Shown here one piece after another: positions 33,759-43,693 of a stretch of DNA of 64,000 nt. The stretch is from Rhodospirillales bacterium. Its GTDB lineage: Bacteria > Pseudomonadota > Alphaproteobacteria > Rhodospirillales > Defluviicoccaceae. The notes beneath the pieces were generated by a model. The model was not told where the DNA came from, ran no database searches, and worked only from the letters and a program-made list of their open reading frames with translations. The DNA is taken from contig JAEULH010000026.1 of NCBI GenBank assembly GCA_016793925.1, positions 1 to 64,000 of the forward strand. The letters are read 5' to 3'. A program made the position numbers and the translations under genes. Positions within the stretch are counted from its first letter, which is position 1, and each line of letters starts with the position of its first letter.

Positions 33759-34964
33759 ATGAGCGATCGACGGCGAGCGATAACGCCTGAGCGTGCGCAT
33801 CCGCGCCTCGCGCCCGGACTGCCCCTCCCCGACCACCCCCGGGAGGAGGCCTCGGCGGGTATCCTCCAGGAGCGCCTGCTCGCCTGGTACGACCGCGAGC
33901 GCCGCGCACTGCCGTGGCGGCCGCCGCCGGGGACGGCCGCGGATCCTTATCGGACCTGGGCCAGCGAAATCATGCTCCAGCAGACCACTGCCGCTGCCGC
34001 GGCGCCCTATTTCAACCGGTTTATCGAAAGATGGCCGAGGGTCGAGGATCTCGCCGCCGCCGAACTCGATGAGGTGCTGCACGCCTGGCAGGGGCTCGGC
34101 TACTACGCGCGCGCCCGCAACATGCACGCCTGTGCCCAGGCCGTCGCCGCCGCCGGCGGGCGCTTCCCGGACCGCGAGGAGGCGCTGCGGGCGCTTCCGG
34201 GGATCGGCGCCTACACTGCCGCCGCTATCGCCGCCATCGCCTTCGGCCGCAGGGCGGCGCCGGTCGACGGCAACATTGTCCGCGTGCTCGCCCGCCTCGA
34301 TGCGGTCGAGACGCCGCTGCCGAAGGCCCGCGGCGAGATCGCCGTACGGGCGCGGGAATTGGCGCCGTCGGTGCGACCCGGCGATTTCGCCCAGGCGATG
34401 ATGGATCTCGGGGCGACCGTCTGCACGCCGCGCCGGCCGCGCTGCGCCCTCTGTCCGTGGCGAGAGCCTTGCGCCGCCCGCGCCGCAGGTAACGCCGAAG
34501 CCTATCCGCGTCGAGCCGAAAAGAAGGACCGCCCCGTCCGCTACGGCGTCGCCTTCTGGATCGAACGCGGCGACGGCGCGGTCCTGCTGCGCAAACGGCC
34601 GCTTCGCGGATTGCTGGGCGGATTGATGGAGTTTCCCTCGACGGAGTGGCGGGCGCGGCCATGGGGCGGCTCGGAGGCCGCCGACTGCGCCCCCGCCGGC
34701 ATCGCCGCCGGCGGCTGGCGGGCCATCGCCGGAACGATCGGGCACACGTTCACCCACTTTCACCTGCAGATGTCGGTCCTCGCCGCGCGGGCGGAGCGAA
34801 GCGTTGGAACGTCGGCCGGTACCTGGGTGGCCCTCGATCGGCTCGGCGAGCACGCACTGCCGTCGCTCATGACGAAAATCGCGGATCATGTCCGCCGCGC
34901 CGGAGACGGAGACGCGCACCCCGCGCCACGGCCGAAGCGGCCGCCGCGGCGTCAGGAGTCGTAG
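33759..34964 (+). CDS. mutY: A/G-specific adenine DNA glycosylase MutY
   Basis: This 401-residue repair enzyme removes adenine paired with 8-oxoguanine. The HhH-GPD fold spans about 35-230 with catalytic Asp in [12 protein letters not shown], and the [4Fe-4S] loop Cys-x6-Cys-x2-Cys-x5-Cys is complete ([17 protein letters not shown]). The C-terminal NUDIX-like domain at about 260-370 recognises 8-oxoG. The frame is open 17 codons earlier, but MSDRRRA is a more usual start. Its 3' end overlaps that of apt by 13 bases. Confidence 0.96.
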   Translation: MSDRRRAITPERAHPRLAPGLPLPDHPREEASAGILQERLLAWYDRERRALPWRPPPGTAADPYRTWASEIMLQQTTAAAAAPYFNRFIERWPRVEDLAAAELDEVLHAWQGLGYYARARNMHACAQAVAAAGGRFPDREEALRALPGIGAYTAAAIAAIAFGRRAAPVDGNIVRVLARLDAVETPLPKARGEIAVRARELAPSVRPGDFAQAMMDLGATVCTPRRPRCALCPWREPCAARAAGNAEAYPRRAEKKDRPVRYGVAFWIERGDGAVLLRKRPLRGLLGGLMEFPSTEWRARPWGGSEAADCAPAGIAAGGWRAIAGTIGHTFTHFHLQMSVLAARAERSVGTSAGTWVALDRLGEHALPSLMTKIADHVRRAGDGDAHPAPRPKRPPRRQES

Positions 34965-35482
34965 GCGACGAGAGAAGCGAAAGGCGCGTCGAGCCGCGAC
35001 CGACCCTCCAGAAAGGTCAGTTCGATGATGGTCGCGCAACCGACCACTTCGGCGCCAACATGGCGGAGCAGGGAGCAGGCGGCGATCATTGTGCCGCCGG
35101 TCGCGAGCAGATCGTCGAGGACGACCACCCGCTGCCCCGGAACACAGGCGTCGTCCTGGACCTCGATGACGTCCGAGCCGTACTCGAGCGCATACTCGTG
35201 CGGAACCGTCCGCCCGGGCAGTTTGCCGCGCTTGCGGATCATGATGAAGCCGAGACCGAGCTTGAGCGCGAGCGGCGCGGCGACGAGAAAGCCGCGCGAC
35301 TCGATGCCGGCGAGGAAATCGGGCTGATGCCGGCTGACGATTTTGGCGAGCCGGCCCATGGCGACGGACCAGGCGTCGGCATGGGCGAGCAGCGTCGAGA
35401 TGTCGTAGAACAGGATCCCCGGCTTCGGAAAATCGGGAATGCTGCGGATGTAGTTCTTGATGTCCATGTCGGGCACGGTCAT
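34952..35482 (-). CDS. apt: Adenine phosphoribosyltransferase
   Basis: This 176-residue salvage enzyme makes AMP from adenine and PRPP. The N-terminus [18 protein letters not shown] and the PRPP-binding loop [14 protein letters not shown] are diagnostic. GGGAGCG lies at proper distance before the ATG at 35482; an inner ATG five codons later is a second option. It is tail-to-tail with mutY. Confidence 0.96.
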   Translation of the reverse strand: MTVPDMDIKNYIRSIPDFPKPGILFYDISTLLAHADAWSVAMGRLAKIVSRHQPDFLAGIESRGFLVAAPLALKLGLGFIMIRKRGKLPGRTVPHEYALEYGSDVIEVQDDACVPGQRVVVLDDLLATGGTMIAACSLLRHVGAEVVGCATIIELTFLEGRSRLDAPFASLVAYDS

Positions 35483-35631
35483 GACGACGCTCCCAGTGAA
35501 GCCGATCAGACGCGTCGGCAAGCGGCCGCATCTGATCGCTCGATCATCCGAATTTCCGCTCTTTACCCGGCTCGTTGACCCAGGGCAACGGCCGCCGCCG
35601 TTTGCCGCGCCTGATCGACCGCCGTCGGCCG

Positions 35632-35835
35632 CTACTGCTTGGCGTCGCGCTGAGGCCGTTCGCCGTCGAGAAGATCGCCGATCGCGGCCAGGATCCGCCG
35701 CCAGAGGGCGGCTCCGGCGCGATCGCCCGCCGTCTGAAGCTCCTCGGCCCGCACGGCCGCATCGACGACCGCGTCGTCGCCGAACGCGGCGATAAGAACA
35801 TGCGCGGCGCAATAGATGTCCTGACGCTCGCTCAC
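35632..35835 (-). CDS. Small DUF6961-like protein (67 aa)
   Basis: A short all-helical protein that begins with GTG after GGAGAG at six bases. Its sequence ([21 protein letters not shown], then [16 protein letters not shown]) resembles small alphaproteobacterial proteins with the pattern GD-x-A-x-x-x-W-R. It has no membrane segment. Function unknown. The frame is open far upstream, but that stretch looks non-coding. Confidence 0.6.
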   Translation of the reverse strand: MSERQDIYCAAHVLIAAFGDDAVVDAAVRAEELQTAGDRAGAALWRRILAAIGDLLDGERPQRDAKQ

Positions 35836-36085
35836 CGCCGCTCTCCATGTCGAGGTGACCGTGCCGCGGTCCAGCCCCGATCCGACCGTCGCGTTGCACA
35901 GCGACCGAAGGCGCGATCGCCCGCCGCTGTCTCCTCCCGCCTTGCCATCGCCGACGCCCTTGCACAGTCCACCCGCGGCCACACCGCAAGCGCCGTGCCA
36001 GGCAGGAAGGCGTTGAGATCGTTGAGGATTGCCGGACAACGCGGCGTCCGCGGCGACGCCCCTGTAACAGCCTGTAACGGCCCTG

Positions 36086-36775
36086 CTACACTCCGGCGCG
36101 GCCTCCGGCGGCGACCCGCTCGGCGTGCCCGGGCCGTCGCGGCGGCTGCGCACGTTCGTCGCCGCCGTTCTTGGCGAACACGCGCCGGTCGGCCACGAAT
36201 TCCCAGACCACGGGGATTCCGCGCAACAGGCAGGTGGCGACCGAAGCCAGCACCAGCGTCATGGTCACGACCCTGACCGGCGCGGCCCAGGCGGTCCACG
36301 TCGCAGCGTCCAGATGCGGCCACGGCTGGATGAGCAGCACCCACGCGAAGGTGACGGCCTTCAGCGCGCCGTAGAAAGCGCGCATGCCGCGGCTGGCGAC
36401 GACGGCCCGACCCCAGCGCGACGCCATCATGCCGTAGACGGTCTTGCCGCCGGAAATGGCCGCGTAGCGGATCGAATCGACGATAGCGCCGCGGACGATG
36501 AAGACGATGGCGACCCAGATCGGGATCAGCCCGAGGTTCCCGAGGACGATCCACAGCACGTTCTCGACCACGCGATCGACGGCGATGTCGAAGATCGAAC
36601 CGAACACCGTCGTTTCGCCCCGTCGGCGGGCGACATAACCATCCAGACCGTCGAGCGAGATGATCAGGACCAGGAGCGGCGCATTCGCCAACTGCCACTG
36701 CGGCGGCGCCCAGTAGGCCATCGCCACCAGGACGAAGAGCAGAAGAAACCGAAGCAGCGTTATCAGGTTGGCCAT
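36086..36775 (-). CDS. CDP-alcohol phosphatidyltransferase family protein
   Basis: This 229-residue membrane enzyme transfers a phosphatidyl group from CDP-diacylglycerol, or a related group, to an alcohol. The catalytic motif is complete: DGYVAR, then Gly, Asp and Asp in GSIFDIAVD, matching DGxxARx8GxxxDxxxD. About five hydrophobic helices are seen. The alcohol acceptor cannot be told; it is shorter than PssA and unlike PgsA at the ends. It starts the minus-strand run that ends with apt. Confidence 0.9.
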   Translation of the reverse strand: MANLITLLRFLLLFVLVAMAYWAPPQWQLANAPLLVLIISLDGLDGYVARRRGETTVFGSIFDIAVDRVVENVLWIVLGNLGLIPIWVAIVFIVRGAIVDSIRYAAISGGKTVYGMMASRWGRAVVASRGMRAFYGALKAVTFAWVLLIQPWPHLDAATWTAWAAPVRVVTMTLVLASVATCLLRGIPVVWEFVADRRVFAKNGGDERAQPPRRPGHAERVAAGGRAGV

Positions 36776-36970
36776 GCTCTCCCCGCCGGCCTTATCCGAA
36801 TCGCCAACCCTTTATGGGCGCGAGCGTCGCAAAAGCGCAAGACACCGCCGCGCCGATGCCAATGCGCAACGCTGACGAACCTGCGCCGGCTGGAGCGGTA
36901 CCGAGCGGCCGCGGCTGCGGCCGGTTTCTCCCACTAACGCACGAATAGCCGAGAAGATCCAAGGTCATGG

Positions 36971-37528
36971 TCAGATGCCGCCGCCGGCCTCGATGATGCC
37001 GGTCAGGTGCTCGACGCGCTTGAGCAACGGATGCAGCCGTGCGTCGACATACCCCTCCTTCTCAAGTCGGCGAACCGTGTTGATGAGGTAATCGCGGTTA
37101 AGCCCGGCGACGCCGCGGGCCTCCATGATGATTTCGGCGCTGCGCTCGATACCGAGGTCGCCGGCGTACTGGCGATGCGCGGGGTCGGCGACGAAGGTAT
37201 AGGCCTCGACGGCGGCCGCCGGGGTCTCCACCCGGAGGGTGCGCGGCAGATAGGCGTAGGTGACGAGTTCGCGTTCATCGAGATAGTCGCGCACGGCGAC
37301 CTCCTCCGCCCTGGAAACGCGGAAGGCAAGCCCGCGACACGAGCCGCCGGGCGCCAGGCCGAGGACGAGCCCCGGTTGCTCGGGCGTCCCCCGGTAGTGG
37401 TGCGAGTAGACGCAAAACCAGCGGTGATAGCCGCGCAGCAGCGCCGGCACGGCCTCGATGTATGGAAAACCCGGCTGCCACATGAGCGAGCCGTAGCCGA
37501 ACACCCAGAAATCGTCCCGCTTCGCCAT
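36971..37528 (-). CDS. chaC: Glutathione-specific gamma-glutamylcyclotransferase (ChaC-like)
   Basis: This 185-residue cytosolic enzyme is predicted to split glutathione to 5-oxoproline and Cys-Gly. Family marks are the substrate loop WVFGYGSLMWQPGF, the residues YDHE-type replaced here by YLDERELVTYAYL with the catalytic Glu, and the segment ending GVAGLNRDYL. Length is normal. The gene is divergent from the response-regulator gene. Confidence 0.92.
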   Translation of the reverse strand: MAKRDDFWVFGYGSLMWQPGFPYIEAVPALLRGYHRWFCVYSHHYRGTPEQPGLVLGLAPGGSCRGLAFRVSRAEEVAVRDYLDERELVTYAYLPRTLRVETPAAAVEAYTFVADPAHRQYAGDLGIERSAEIIMEARGVAGLNRDYLINTVRRLEKEGYVDARLHPLLKRVEHLTGIIEAGGGI

Positions 37529-37833
37529 GAAGCGACTCTCCCCGCCCTGGGGGTCGTGTCAACCGGCTCCCGCGGCTGGGAGCCTGTCGGCGCAGCGCCG
37601 CAACCGCGGAGCGCCGTCGCCTTGGCCCGCCGGCGGCCCTCGTCGGCGTCGTCGCCCCGCTCGCCGCAGTTTCGCCGCTCGCGCAATCGCGCTTGCCAAT
37701 TTTCGATCTTGGCGCGAACGGGTCCGCTGCGACGCTTGGCCTCGCGCGAAAGATGATATAGTGACTGCGCGCGATAAGCCTAAAGCGCTTCAAGCGGCCC
37801 AAAATAGCGCACGCGCTGCAGCTGGAGGAGGGA
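37529..37833. other. Divergent spacer chaC / response regulator
   Basis: No gene is seen. A possible plus-strand promoter has TTGGCC at 37736-37741 and TATAGT at 37757-37762, but the spacing of 15 is short. GGAGGAGGG directly precedes the regulator ATG. Confidence 0.35.
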
Positions 37834-38208
37834 ATGGCGAAATCCATTCTTGTGGTCGAGGACGAACCGAACATCGTCCTCTCGCTACAGTTCCTGATGA
37901 AAAAGGCGGGGTTCGAAGTAAGGGTTGCGCGCGACGGCGAAGAAGCTCTGGCTGCGGTCGAAGAGCGCGCGCCGGACCTTATGCTGCTCGACGTCATGAT
38001 CCCGAAGCGCGACGGCTACGACGTCTGCCAGACGGTGCGCGCGAACCCGGCGTGGCAGGGCGTCTACATCATCATGTTGACCGCCAAGGGCCGCGAGGTC
38101 GACCGGGAGAAGGGCATCGCGCTGGGCGCCAACGACTACGTGACCAAGCCGTTTTCGACGCGCGACCTGACGGAGAAGGTCAAGCAGCTCCTCGGTCACA
38201 CGGCGTAG
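37834..38208 (+). CDS. Receiver-only response regulator
   Basis: This 124-residue CheY-like protein is a stand-alone receiver: phospho-acceptor Asp53 (LLDVMIP), acidic pocket E9/D10-E11, Thr83 and Lys105 (DYVTKPF). There is no output domain. It opens a plus-strand run with the exonuclease fusion and the symporter-kinase, so it is a plausible phosphate carrier between that kinase and a target not in the gene itself. A very strong GGAGGAGG site precedes it. Confidence 0.95.
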   Translation: MAKSILVVEDEPNIVLSLQFLMKKAGFEVRVARDGEEALAAVEERAPDLMLLDVMIPKRDGYDVCQTVRANPAWQGVYIIMLTAKGREVDREKGIALGANDYVTKPFSTRDLTEKVKQLLGHTA

Positions 38209-38285
38209 GCCGGCGTTCGGGCGGGGCTTTCCGCCCGAACGGGCCGCGATGCGGCGCGCAACTGGACCCTTCGCGATGTGATGCC

Positions 38286-40403
38286 ATGGGCCCGCGGCTT
38301 TTTCTCATCGTCTGTTTCGGCGGACTGGCGGCAGCCGCCCTCCTCGCCGTGGTCGTCGGCGTGTGGCTGATCGCCGCCGCCCTGCCCGAAAACGGCGAGA
38401 GCGTTCGCAGCTTGGTGATCGTGTATGGCGGCGGCATCGCCTGCCTGCTGGTCGCCGTGATCGCGGTCCTCTGGGGCTATCTCGACCACGCCCTGGCGGC
38501 GCCGCTGGCGGCGGTCGTCCGCGGGATCCAGACCGTGGTCTACGCCAACGCCGAGCATCGCATCGAGGTCGACGACGACCACGAACTCGGCGGCCTGCCG
38601 ACGGCGGTCAACGATCTGGTGCGCAAGCTGTCCCAGGCGCGCAACAACGTCGAAGACGCGGTCGCGGCCGCGACCCGCTCGCTCGAAAAGCAGAAAAACC
38701 AGCTCGCCGTCATTCTTCAGGATCTTTCCGAGGGCGTCATCGTCTGTACGCTCAATCACAGCATCCTGCTTTACAACCGCCAGGCGCTGCAGCTTCTGCA
38801 CATCGGCGGCGACATCGGTCTCGACCGGTCGCTGTTCACCTTCATGACCCGGCAGCCGATTCTGCACTGTCTCGGCCGGCTGACCAACCGCGTCGCCGAG
38901 GGGCGCCACACCGACCATCCCGACGGGTTGATGGCCGCATGCGTCGGCGCCACCAGCGACGGCCGGCACATCCTGGATACGCGCATGAGCCTGATCCTCG
39001 ACCCGGAGGGCTCGGCGAGCGGATATGTTCTCACCTTCGACGACAATACGGACGAACTCGCGGCGCTGGGACTGCGCGACCGGCTGCTGCGCGAGGCGAC
39101 CGAAGGTCTGCGCGCGCCGGTCGCCAATCTGTCCGCCGCCGCCGAGATCCTTGGCGGCAATCCGGCGATGGACGCCGCCCAGCAGAGCCAGTTCAAGCAG
39201 GTGATCCTGAGCGAGAGCCGGTTCCTCGCCAACCGGCTCGAGCGCCTCTCCGCCTACTACCGCGACATCATCACCGCGCATTGGCCGATGCGCGACATCT
39301 ACTCGGGCAACCTGTTCAACCACGTCTCGTGCCGGCTCAGGGAACAGCGCGACGTGGCCACGGTGATGACCGGGCTGCCACAGTGGTTGCACGGCGACAG
39401 TTATACGCTGGTCGAGTTGCTCAATCGGCTGATCCTCAAGGTGGGCGACCTGGCCGGCGCGACCAGCTTCGACCTGGAGGCGGTGCGCGGCGACCGCCAC
39501 ATCTATATCGACGTCGCCTGGCGCGGCGACGCCGTTCCGGCGGCGGCGCTGAGTTCGTGGCTCGCCGACCGCCTGGACGATACCCTTGCCGGCCTCAGCC
39601 TGCGCGAGGTGCTCGATCGCCACCGCACCGATATCTGGAGCTTGGGCGGTCGCGATGGCGGCGCACGCTTGCGCCTGCCGTTGCCCCAGGCGAAACGAAG
39701 CACCCAGGGCGCCGACGTCCGGCAGTTGCCGCCGCGCCCGGAGTTCTACGACTTCGGTTTGCTCTCCCGCCCCGGCGACCTCGGCGAGCGCGCACAGCGG
39801 CCGCTGCGCGCCATCACCTACGTCGCCTTCGACACCGAGACGACCGGTCTGAACCCGGAAGCCGGCGATGAGATCGTCGCGCTGGCCGGCGTGCGCATCG
39901 TCAACGGCCGCATTTTGACGGGGGAATCCTTCGACCGCGTCGTCGACCCGGGGCGCGAGATCCCGGCGGAGTCGATCCGCTTCCACGGCATAACGGCCGA
40001 GGCCGTGAAGGACAAGCCGCCGATCCAGGTGGTTCTGCCTCAATTCCGGGCGTTCGTCGGCGATGCCGTGCTCGTCGCCCACAACGCCGATTTCGATCTG
40101 ACATTCATCCGCCTCAAGGAGAGAGAGAGCGGCGTCAGCTTCGCGATGCCTGTGCTCGACACGCTGTTACTTTCCGCGTACTTGCACGACTATACCGGTA
40201 AGCATAGCCTGGACGTGGTCGCCAAGCGCTTCGGCATCGAGGTTCGCGGCCGCCACACCGCGCTGGGTGACGCGCTGGTCGCAGCGGGCGTATTCTTGCG
40301 GATGATCGACGTGCTGGAGGCGCGGGGCATCCGCACCCTCGATGAGGCGCTGGTGGCGACGAACGCGCTTGCCGAGGCGCGGGCCAGACAAGCACGGGTG
40401 TAG
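38286..40403 (+). CDS. Membrane PAS/degenerate-kinase protein fused to DnaQ-type exonuclease
   Basis: The 705-residue product has two N-terminal membrane helices (about 3-30 and 45-70), a HAMP-like region, a PAS domain (about 140-260), a histidine-kinase-like dimerisation helix in which Glu273 stands where the phospho-His should be (TEGLRAPVANL), a degraded ATPase region, and a C-terminal 3'-5' exonuclease of the DnaQ/RNase T superfamily (about 510-690). The exonuclease keeps Asp516 and Glu518 (FDTETTGL), HNADFD and HTALGD. It therefore looks like a membrane pseudokinase controlling a nuclease. The ATG at 38286 is the only reasonable start, though its ribosome site is weak. Role inferred from neighbours: carboxylate signalling. 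Confidence 0.9.
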   Translation: MGPRLFLIVCFGGLAAAALLAVVVGVWLIAAALPENGESVRSLVIVYGGGIACLLVAVIAVLWGYLDHALAAPLAAVVRGIQTVVYANAEHRIEVDDDHELGGLPTAVNDLVRKLSQARNNVEDAVAAATRSLEKQKNQLAVILQDLSEGVIVCTLNHSILLYNRQALQLLHIGGDIGLDRSLFTFMTRQPILHCLGRLTNRVAEGRHTDHPDGLMAACVGATSDGRHILDTRMSLILDPEGSASGYVLTFDDNTDELAALGLRDRLLREATEGLRAPVANLSAAAEILGGNPAMDAAQQSQFKQVILSESRFLANRLERLSAYYRDIITAHWPMRDIYSGNLFNHVSCRLREQRDVATVMTGLPQWLHGDSYTLVELLNRLILKVGDLAGATSFDLEAVRGDRHIYIDVAWRGDAVPAAALSSWLADRLDDTLAGLSLREVLDRHRTDIWSLGGRDGGARLRLPLPQAKRSTQGADVRQLPPRPEFYDFGLLSRPGDLGERAQRPLRAITYVAFDTETTGLNPEAGDEIVALAGVRIVNGRILTGESFDRVVDPGREIPAESIRFHGITAEAVKDKPPIQVVLPQFRAFVGDAVLVAHNADFDLTFIRLKERESGVSFAMPVLDTLLLSAYLHDYTGKHSLDVVAKRFGIEVRGRHTALGDALVAAGVFLRMIDVLEARGIRTLDEALVATNALAEARARQARV

Positions 40404-40511
40404 GATGTGTCCTGCGCCCCGCAATGAGAGGGCCGCGCATACACTTCAGCCGCCGGCACCATTCATCCGTCGGCGCGGAGCCGCCAGGATGATCTGGCAG
40501 GGAGAAGCGAT

Positions 40512-40802
40512 ATGGAGGCGAACGGCGCGGGGGCGGCCGAAGCCCCCGAGGTGATCGAGCCGGAACGCGAAACGGCCGGCTTCATTGCGCTGTATCTGTT
40601 GGGCGTCGTCCTGTTCAGCCCGTTGCTGCTGACCGTGTTCGACGCGGCAGGCGCCCGTGTCGCCGGCGTCCCGCTGCTTTTCGTTTATCTGTTCGCAGCT
40701 TGGGCCGTGCTGATCGCGCTGACGGCGTGGCTCAGCCGGCGGATCGACGATCCGCCGACCGCCGCTCCGCTGCGGCCGGAACCGCAGTCGGACGGCGGCT
40801 GA
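40512..40802 (+). CDS. Small two-helix membrane protein before the symporter-kinase
   Basis: The 96-residue product has two hydrophobic helices (about 25-45 and 55-78, FIALYLLGVVLFSPLL and VYLFAAWAVLIALTAWL) between acidic N- and basic C-terminal ends. GGGAGAAG precedes the ATG. It begins 12 bases before the end of its own spacer to the kinase gene, so the two are likely co-translated. Small proteins of this kind often accompany SSS transporters; I infer an accessory role. Confidence 0.75.
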   Translation: MEANGAGAAEAPEVIEPERETAGFIALYLLGVVLFSPLLLTVFDAAGARVAGVPLLFVYLFAAWAVLIALTAWLSRRIDDPPTAAPLRPEPQSDGG

Positions 40803-40814
40803 GACGGGAGGCGA

Positions 40815-43601
40815 ATGAACGTGCTTCCCGGCTGGCTCATCATTGTCGCGGCTTTCGGCTACGTCTCGTTGCTGTTCGCCATCGCCTACTTTGCGGACCG
40901 CCACGGGCGCGGTCGCGGGCTGATCGCGAACCCCTACATTTACGCGCTGTCGATCGCCGTCTACTGCACCGCCTGGACCTTTTACGGCAGCGTCGGGCTG
41001 GCCGCGAAGAGCGGCATCGGCTTCTTGCCGATCTACCTCGGGCCGACCCTCGCGTTCCTTCTCGGCTGGATCGTTCTGCGCAAGATCCTGCGGATCAGCA
41101 AGGTTCACCACGTCACCTCGATTGCCGACCTGGTCTCCTCGCGCTACGGCAAGAGCCATCTCCTCGGCGGGCTGGTCACCATCATCGCCGTGGTCGGCAT
41201 CATGCCGTACCTGTCGCTGCAGCTTAAGGCGGTGTCGACCAGCTACAACGTCCTGCTTCACTATCCGGAAGTGACGGCGGCGGTGACGCCGGCGGACATG
41301 CCGTTCTTCGGCGACACCGCGCTCTGGATCGCGGCGATGATGGCTCTGTTCGCCATCCTGTTCGGCACCCGGCACATCGACGCCACCGAACATCACGAGG
41401 GCATGGTCGCGGCGATCGCCTTCGAGTCGGTGGTCAAGCTCGTCGCCTTTACCAGCGTCGGCCTGTTCGTCACCTACGGGCTGTTCGACGGTTTTCATGA
41501 CCTGTTCGCACAGGCGGCGGCCGAGCCGCGGCTGGCGCAACTGCAAACCGCGGACGCCGCCGGCGGGCAGTGGTTCCCCCTGACCTTCACCGCCATGTTG
41601 ACGATCATCTGCCTGCCGCGGCAGTTTCAAGTGATCGTGGTCGAAAACGCCGACGAGAGCCACCTGAAGAAGGCGATCTGGCTTTTTCCCCTATACCTCC
41701 TCCTGATCAACATCTTCGTCCTGCCGATCGCCTTCGGCGGCCTCTTGCGCTTTCCATTGGGCACGGTCGACGCCGACACCTTCGTCCTTGCCCTGCCCAT
41801 GGCCGAGCGACAGCCGTTGCTGGCGCTCCTCGCCTTTATCGGCGGCCTTTCGGCGGCGACCGGCATGGTCATTGTCGAGACGGTGGCGCTCAGCACCATG
41901 ATCTGCAACGACCTGATCATGCCGCTGTTCCTTCGCTTCGCCTTCTTGCGCATGTCCGAGCGGCGCGATCTGTCCGGGCTGCTGCTGGCGATTCGCCGCA
42001 CCGCCATCGCCGTGATCATGATGCTCGGCTACCTCTACTTCCGGCTTATCGGCGAATCGTTCGCGCTTGCCTCCATCGGCCTCGTCTCCTTTGCCGCTGC
42101 AGCGCAGTTCGCTCCGGCGATCCTTTTCGGCATCTACTGGAAAGGCGCCTCCCGTCGCGGCGCCTTGACCGGAATGATCGCCGGCTTCGTCGTCTGGGCT
42201 TACACGCTGCTCATCCCATCGTTCGCATTGTCGGGATGGCTGGAGGAATCGTTCATCGAGAACGGGCCGATGGGGATCGCGCTGCTCCGCCCCTACGCGC
42301 TGTTCGGCCTGGACGGCCTCGATCACATCACCCACTCGCTGTTCTGGAGCCTGCTCGCCAATGTCGGCGCCTTTGCCGCAGTGTCGCTGTCCGACCGGCA
42401 GAGCACCATCGAGCGGATCCAGGGCACTCTGTTCGTCGAGGTCTTCCGCCAGCCGGGCGCCGAGCCCGCCGGCATGTGGCAGGGGGCGGTTCCGCTCAGC
42501 GATCTGCGCGCGATGGCCGAGCGCTTCCTCGGGGGCGACCGGTCGCGCGAAATCTTCACCGAGTACGCCCGCAGGCACCGGGTCGACCTCACCCACGCCA
42601 CCCACGCCGACGGCGATCTGGTGCAGTTCGTCGAGCGTCGCCTTTCGGGCGTCATCGGCGCCGCCTCCGCTCGGGTCATGGTCGCGACGACGCTGAAGGG
42701 CGAAGGCGTCGGCCTCGAAGAGATCATGCAGATCCTCGACGAGACCTCGCAGGTTCTCGAGTACAGCCGCCAGCTCGAGCAGAAGTCGCGCGAGCTGGAG
42801 CGGGCTACGACCGACCTGAAGGCGGCGAACGAGCGGCTGACCGAACTCGACCGGATGAAGGACGACTTCCTCTCGACGGTCACCCATGAGCTGCGCACGC
42901 CGCTGACCTCGATCCGCTCTTTCTCGGAGATCCTCCACGACTCGCCCGACCTCGACCTGACCGAACGCCAGCATTTCCTGACGATTATCATCCGGGAAAG
43001 CGAGCGCCTGACCCGCCTCATCAACCAGGTTCTCGACCTGACCAAGATTGAGACCGGACGGATGAAGTGGCAGATGACCGATGTCGACCTCGGCGACGTC
43101 ATCGACCACGCGGTTTCGGCGCTGCGCCATCTGTTCGAAGAGAAGTCGATCGAGCTCACCGTTCATGCGCCCGATCGGGTGCCGCCGATCCACGGCGATC
43201 GCGACCAGCTCATTCAGCTCGTGATCAACCTGCTGTCCAACGCCGAGAAGTTCTGCCGCGCCGGCACCGGCCAGGTCGACGTGTCGCTGAAAACCGGCGC
43301 GCGCGCCGTCACGGTGAGCGTCGCCGACAACGGCGTCGGCATCCCGCTGAACGAGCAGGAGCTGATTTTCGAGAAGTTCCACCAGGTCCGCGCCGGCAAC
43401 ACGGGCAATCCGATGGGTTCGGGCCTTGGGCTTGCCATCTGTCGCGGCATCGTCGAACACCTTGGCGGCCGGATCTGGGTGCGCAGCACCCTGGGAAAGG
43501 GCGCGACGTTCTTCTTTACCGTCCCCTACGCCCGCGGCCGGATCGACGGGTCCGAGACGGCCTCGGCAGCGACGACAGAGGTCGGTGCGGCCGGCTCCTG
43601 A
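40815..43601 (+). CDS. Sensor histidine kinase with sodium:solute symporter input domain
   Basis: The 928-residue protein has an SSS-type transporter part of about 13 helices (1-520), a STAC-like linker, a coiled coil, a HisKA domain with phospho-acceptor His691 (VTHELRTPLTSI), and a HATPase domain with N box (LVINLLSNAEKF), G1 (VADNGVGIP) and G2 (GSGLGLAI). This is the CbrA/CrbS architecture, in which transport or binding of a carbon source is coupled to kinase activity. There is no attached receiver; the stand-alone receiver at 37834 is the likely partner. Acetate-type ligands are suggested by the neighbouring ActP genes. Confidence 0.95.
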   Translation: MNVLPGWLIIVAAFGYVSLLFAIAYFADRHGRGRGLIANPYIYALSIAVYCTAWTFYGSVGLAAKSGIGFLPIYLGPTLAFLLGWIVLRKILRISKVHHVTSIADLVSSRYGKSHLLGGLVTIIAVVGIMPYLSLQLKAVSTSYNVLLHYPEVTAAVTPADMPFFGDTALWIAAMMALFAILFGTRHIDATEHHEGMVAAIAFESVVKLVAFTSVGLFVTYGLFDGFHDLFAQAAAEPRLAQLQTADAAGGQWFPLTFTAMLTIICLPRQFQVIVVENADESHLKKAIWLFPLYLLLINIFVLPIAFGGLLRFPLGTVDADTFVLALPMAERQPLLALLAFIGGLSAATGMVIVETVALSTMICNDLIMPLFLRFAFLRMSERRDLSGLLLAIRRTAIAVIMMLGYLYFRLIGESFALASIGLVSFAAAAQFAPAILFGIYWKGASRRGALTGMIAGFVVWAYTLLIPSFALSGWLEESFIENGPMGIALLRPYALFGLDGLDHITHSLFWSLLANVGAFAAVSLSDRQSTIERIQGTLFVEVFRQPGAEPAGMWQGAVPLSDLRAMAERFLGGDRSREIFTEYARRHRVDLTHATHADGDLVQFVERRLSGVIGAASARVMVATTLKGEGVGLEEIMQILDETSQVLEYSRQLEQKSRELERATTDLKAANERLTELDRMKDDFLSTVTHELRTPLTSIRSFSEILHDSPDLDLTERQHFLTIIIRESERLTRLINQVLDLTKIETGRMKWQMTDVDLGDVIDHAVSALRHLFEEKSIELTVHAPDRVPPIHGDRDQLIQLVINLLSNAEKFCRAGTGQVDVSLKTGARAVTVSVADNGVGIPLNEQELIFEKFHQVRAGNTGNPMGSGLGLAICRGIVEHLGGRIWVRSTLGKGATFFFTVPYARGRIDGSETASAATTEVGAAGS

Positions 43602-43693
43602 TGTTCCTTCAGGCCCAGCGATCGTGACCTGTTCTTGCCAGCCGTTTCGCCGGCCGTTCCTGCCCCAGCGGACGGTAGCCGGCGGGTCTCGCG

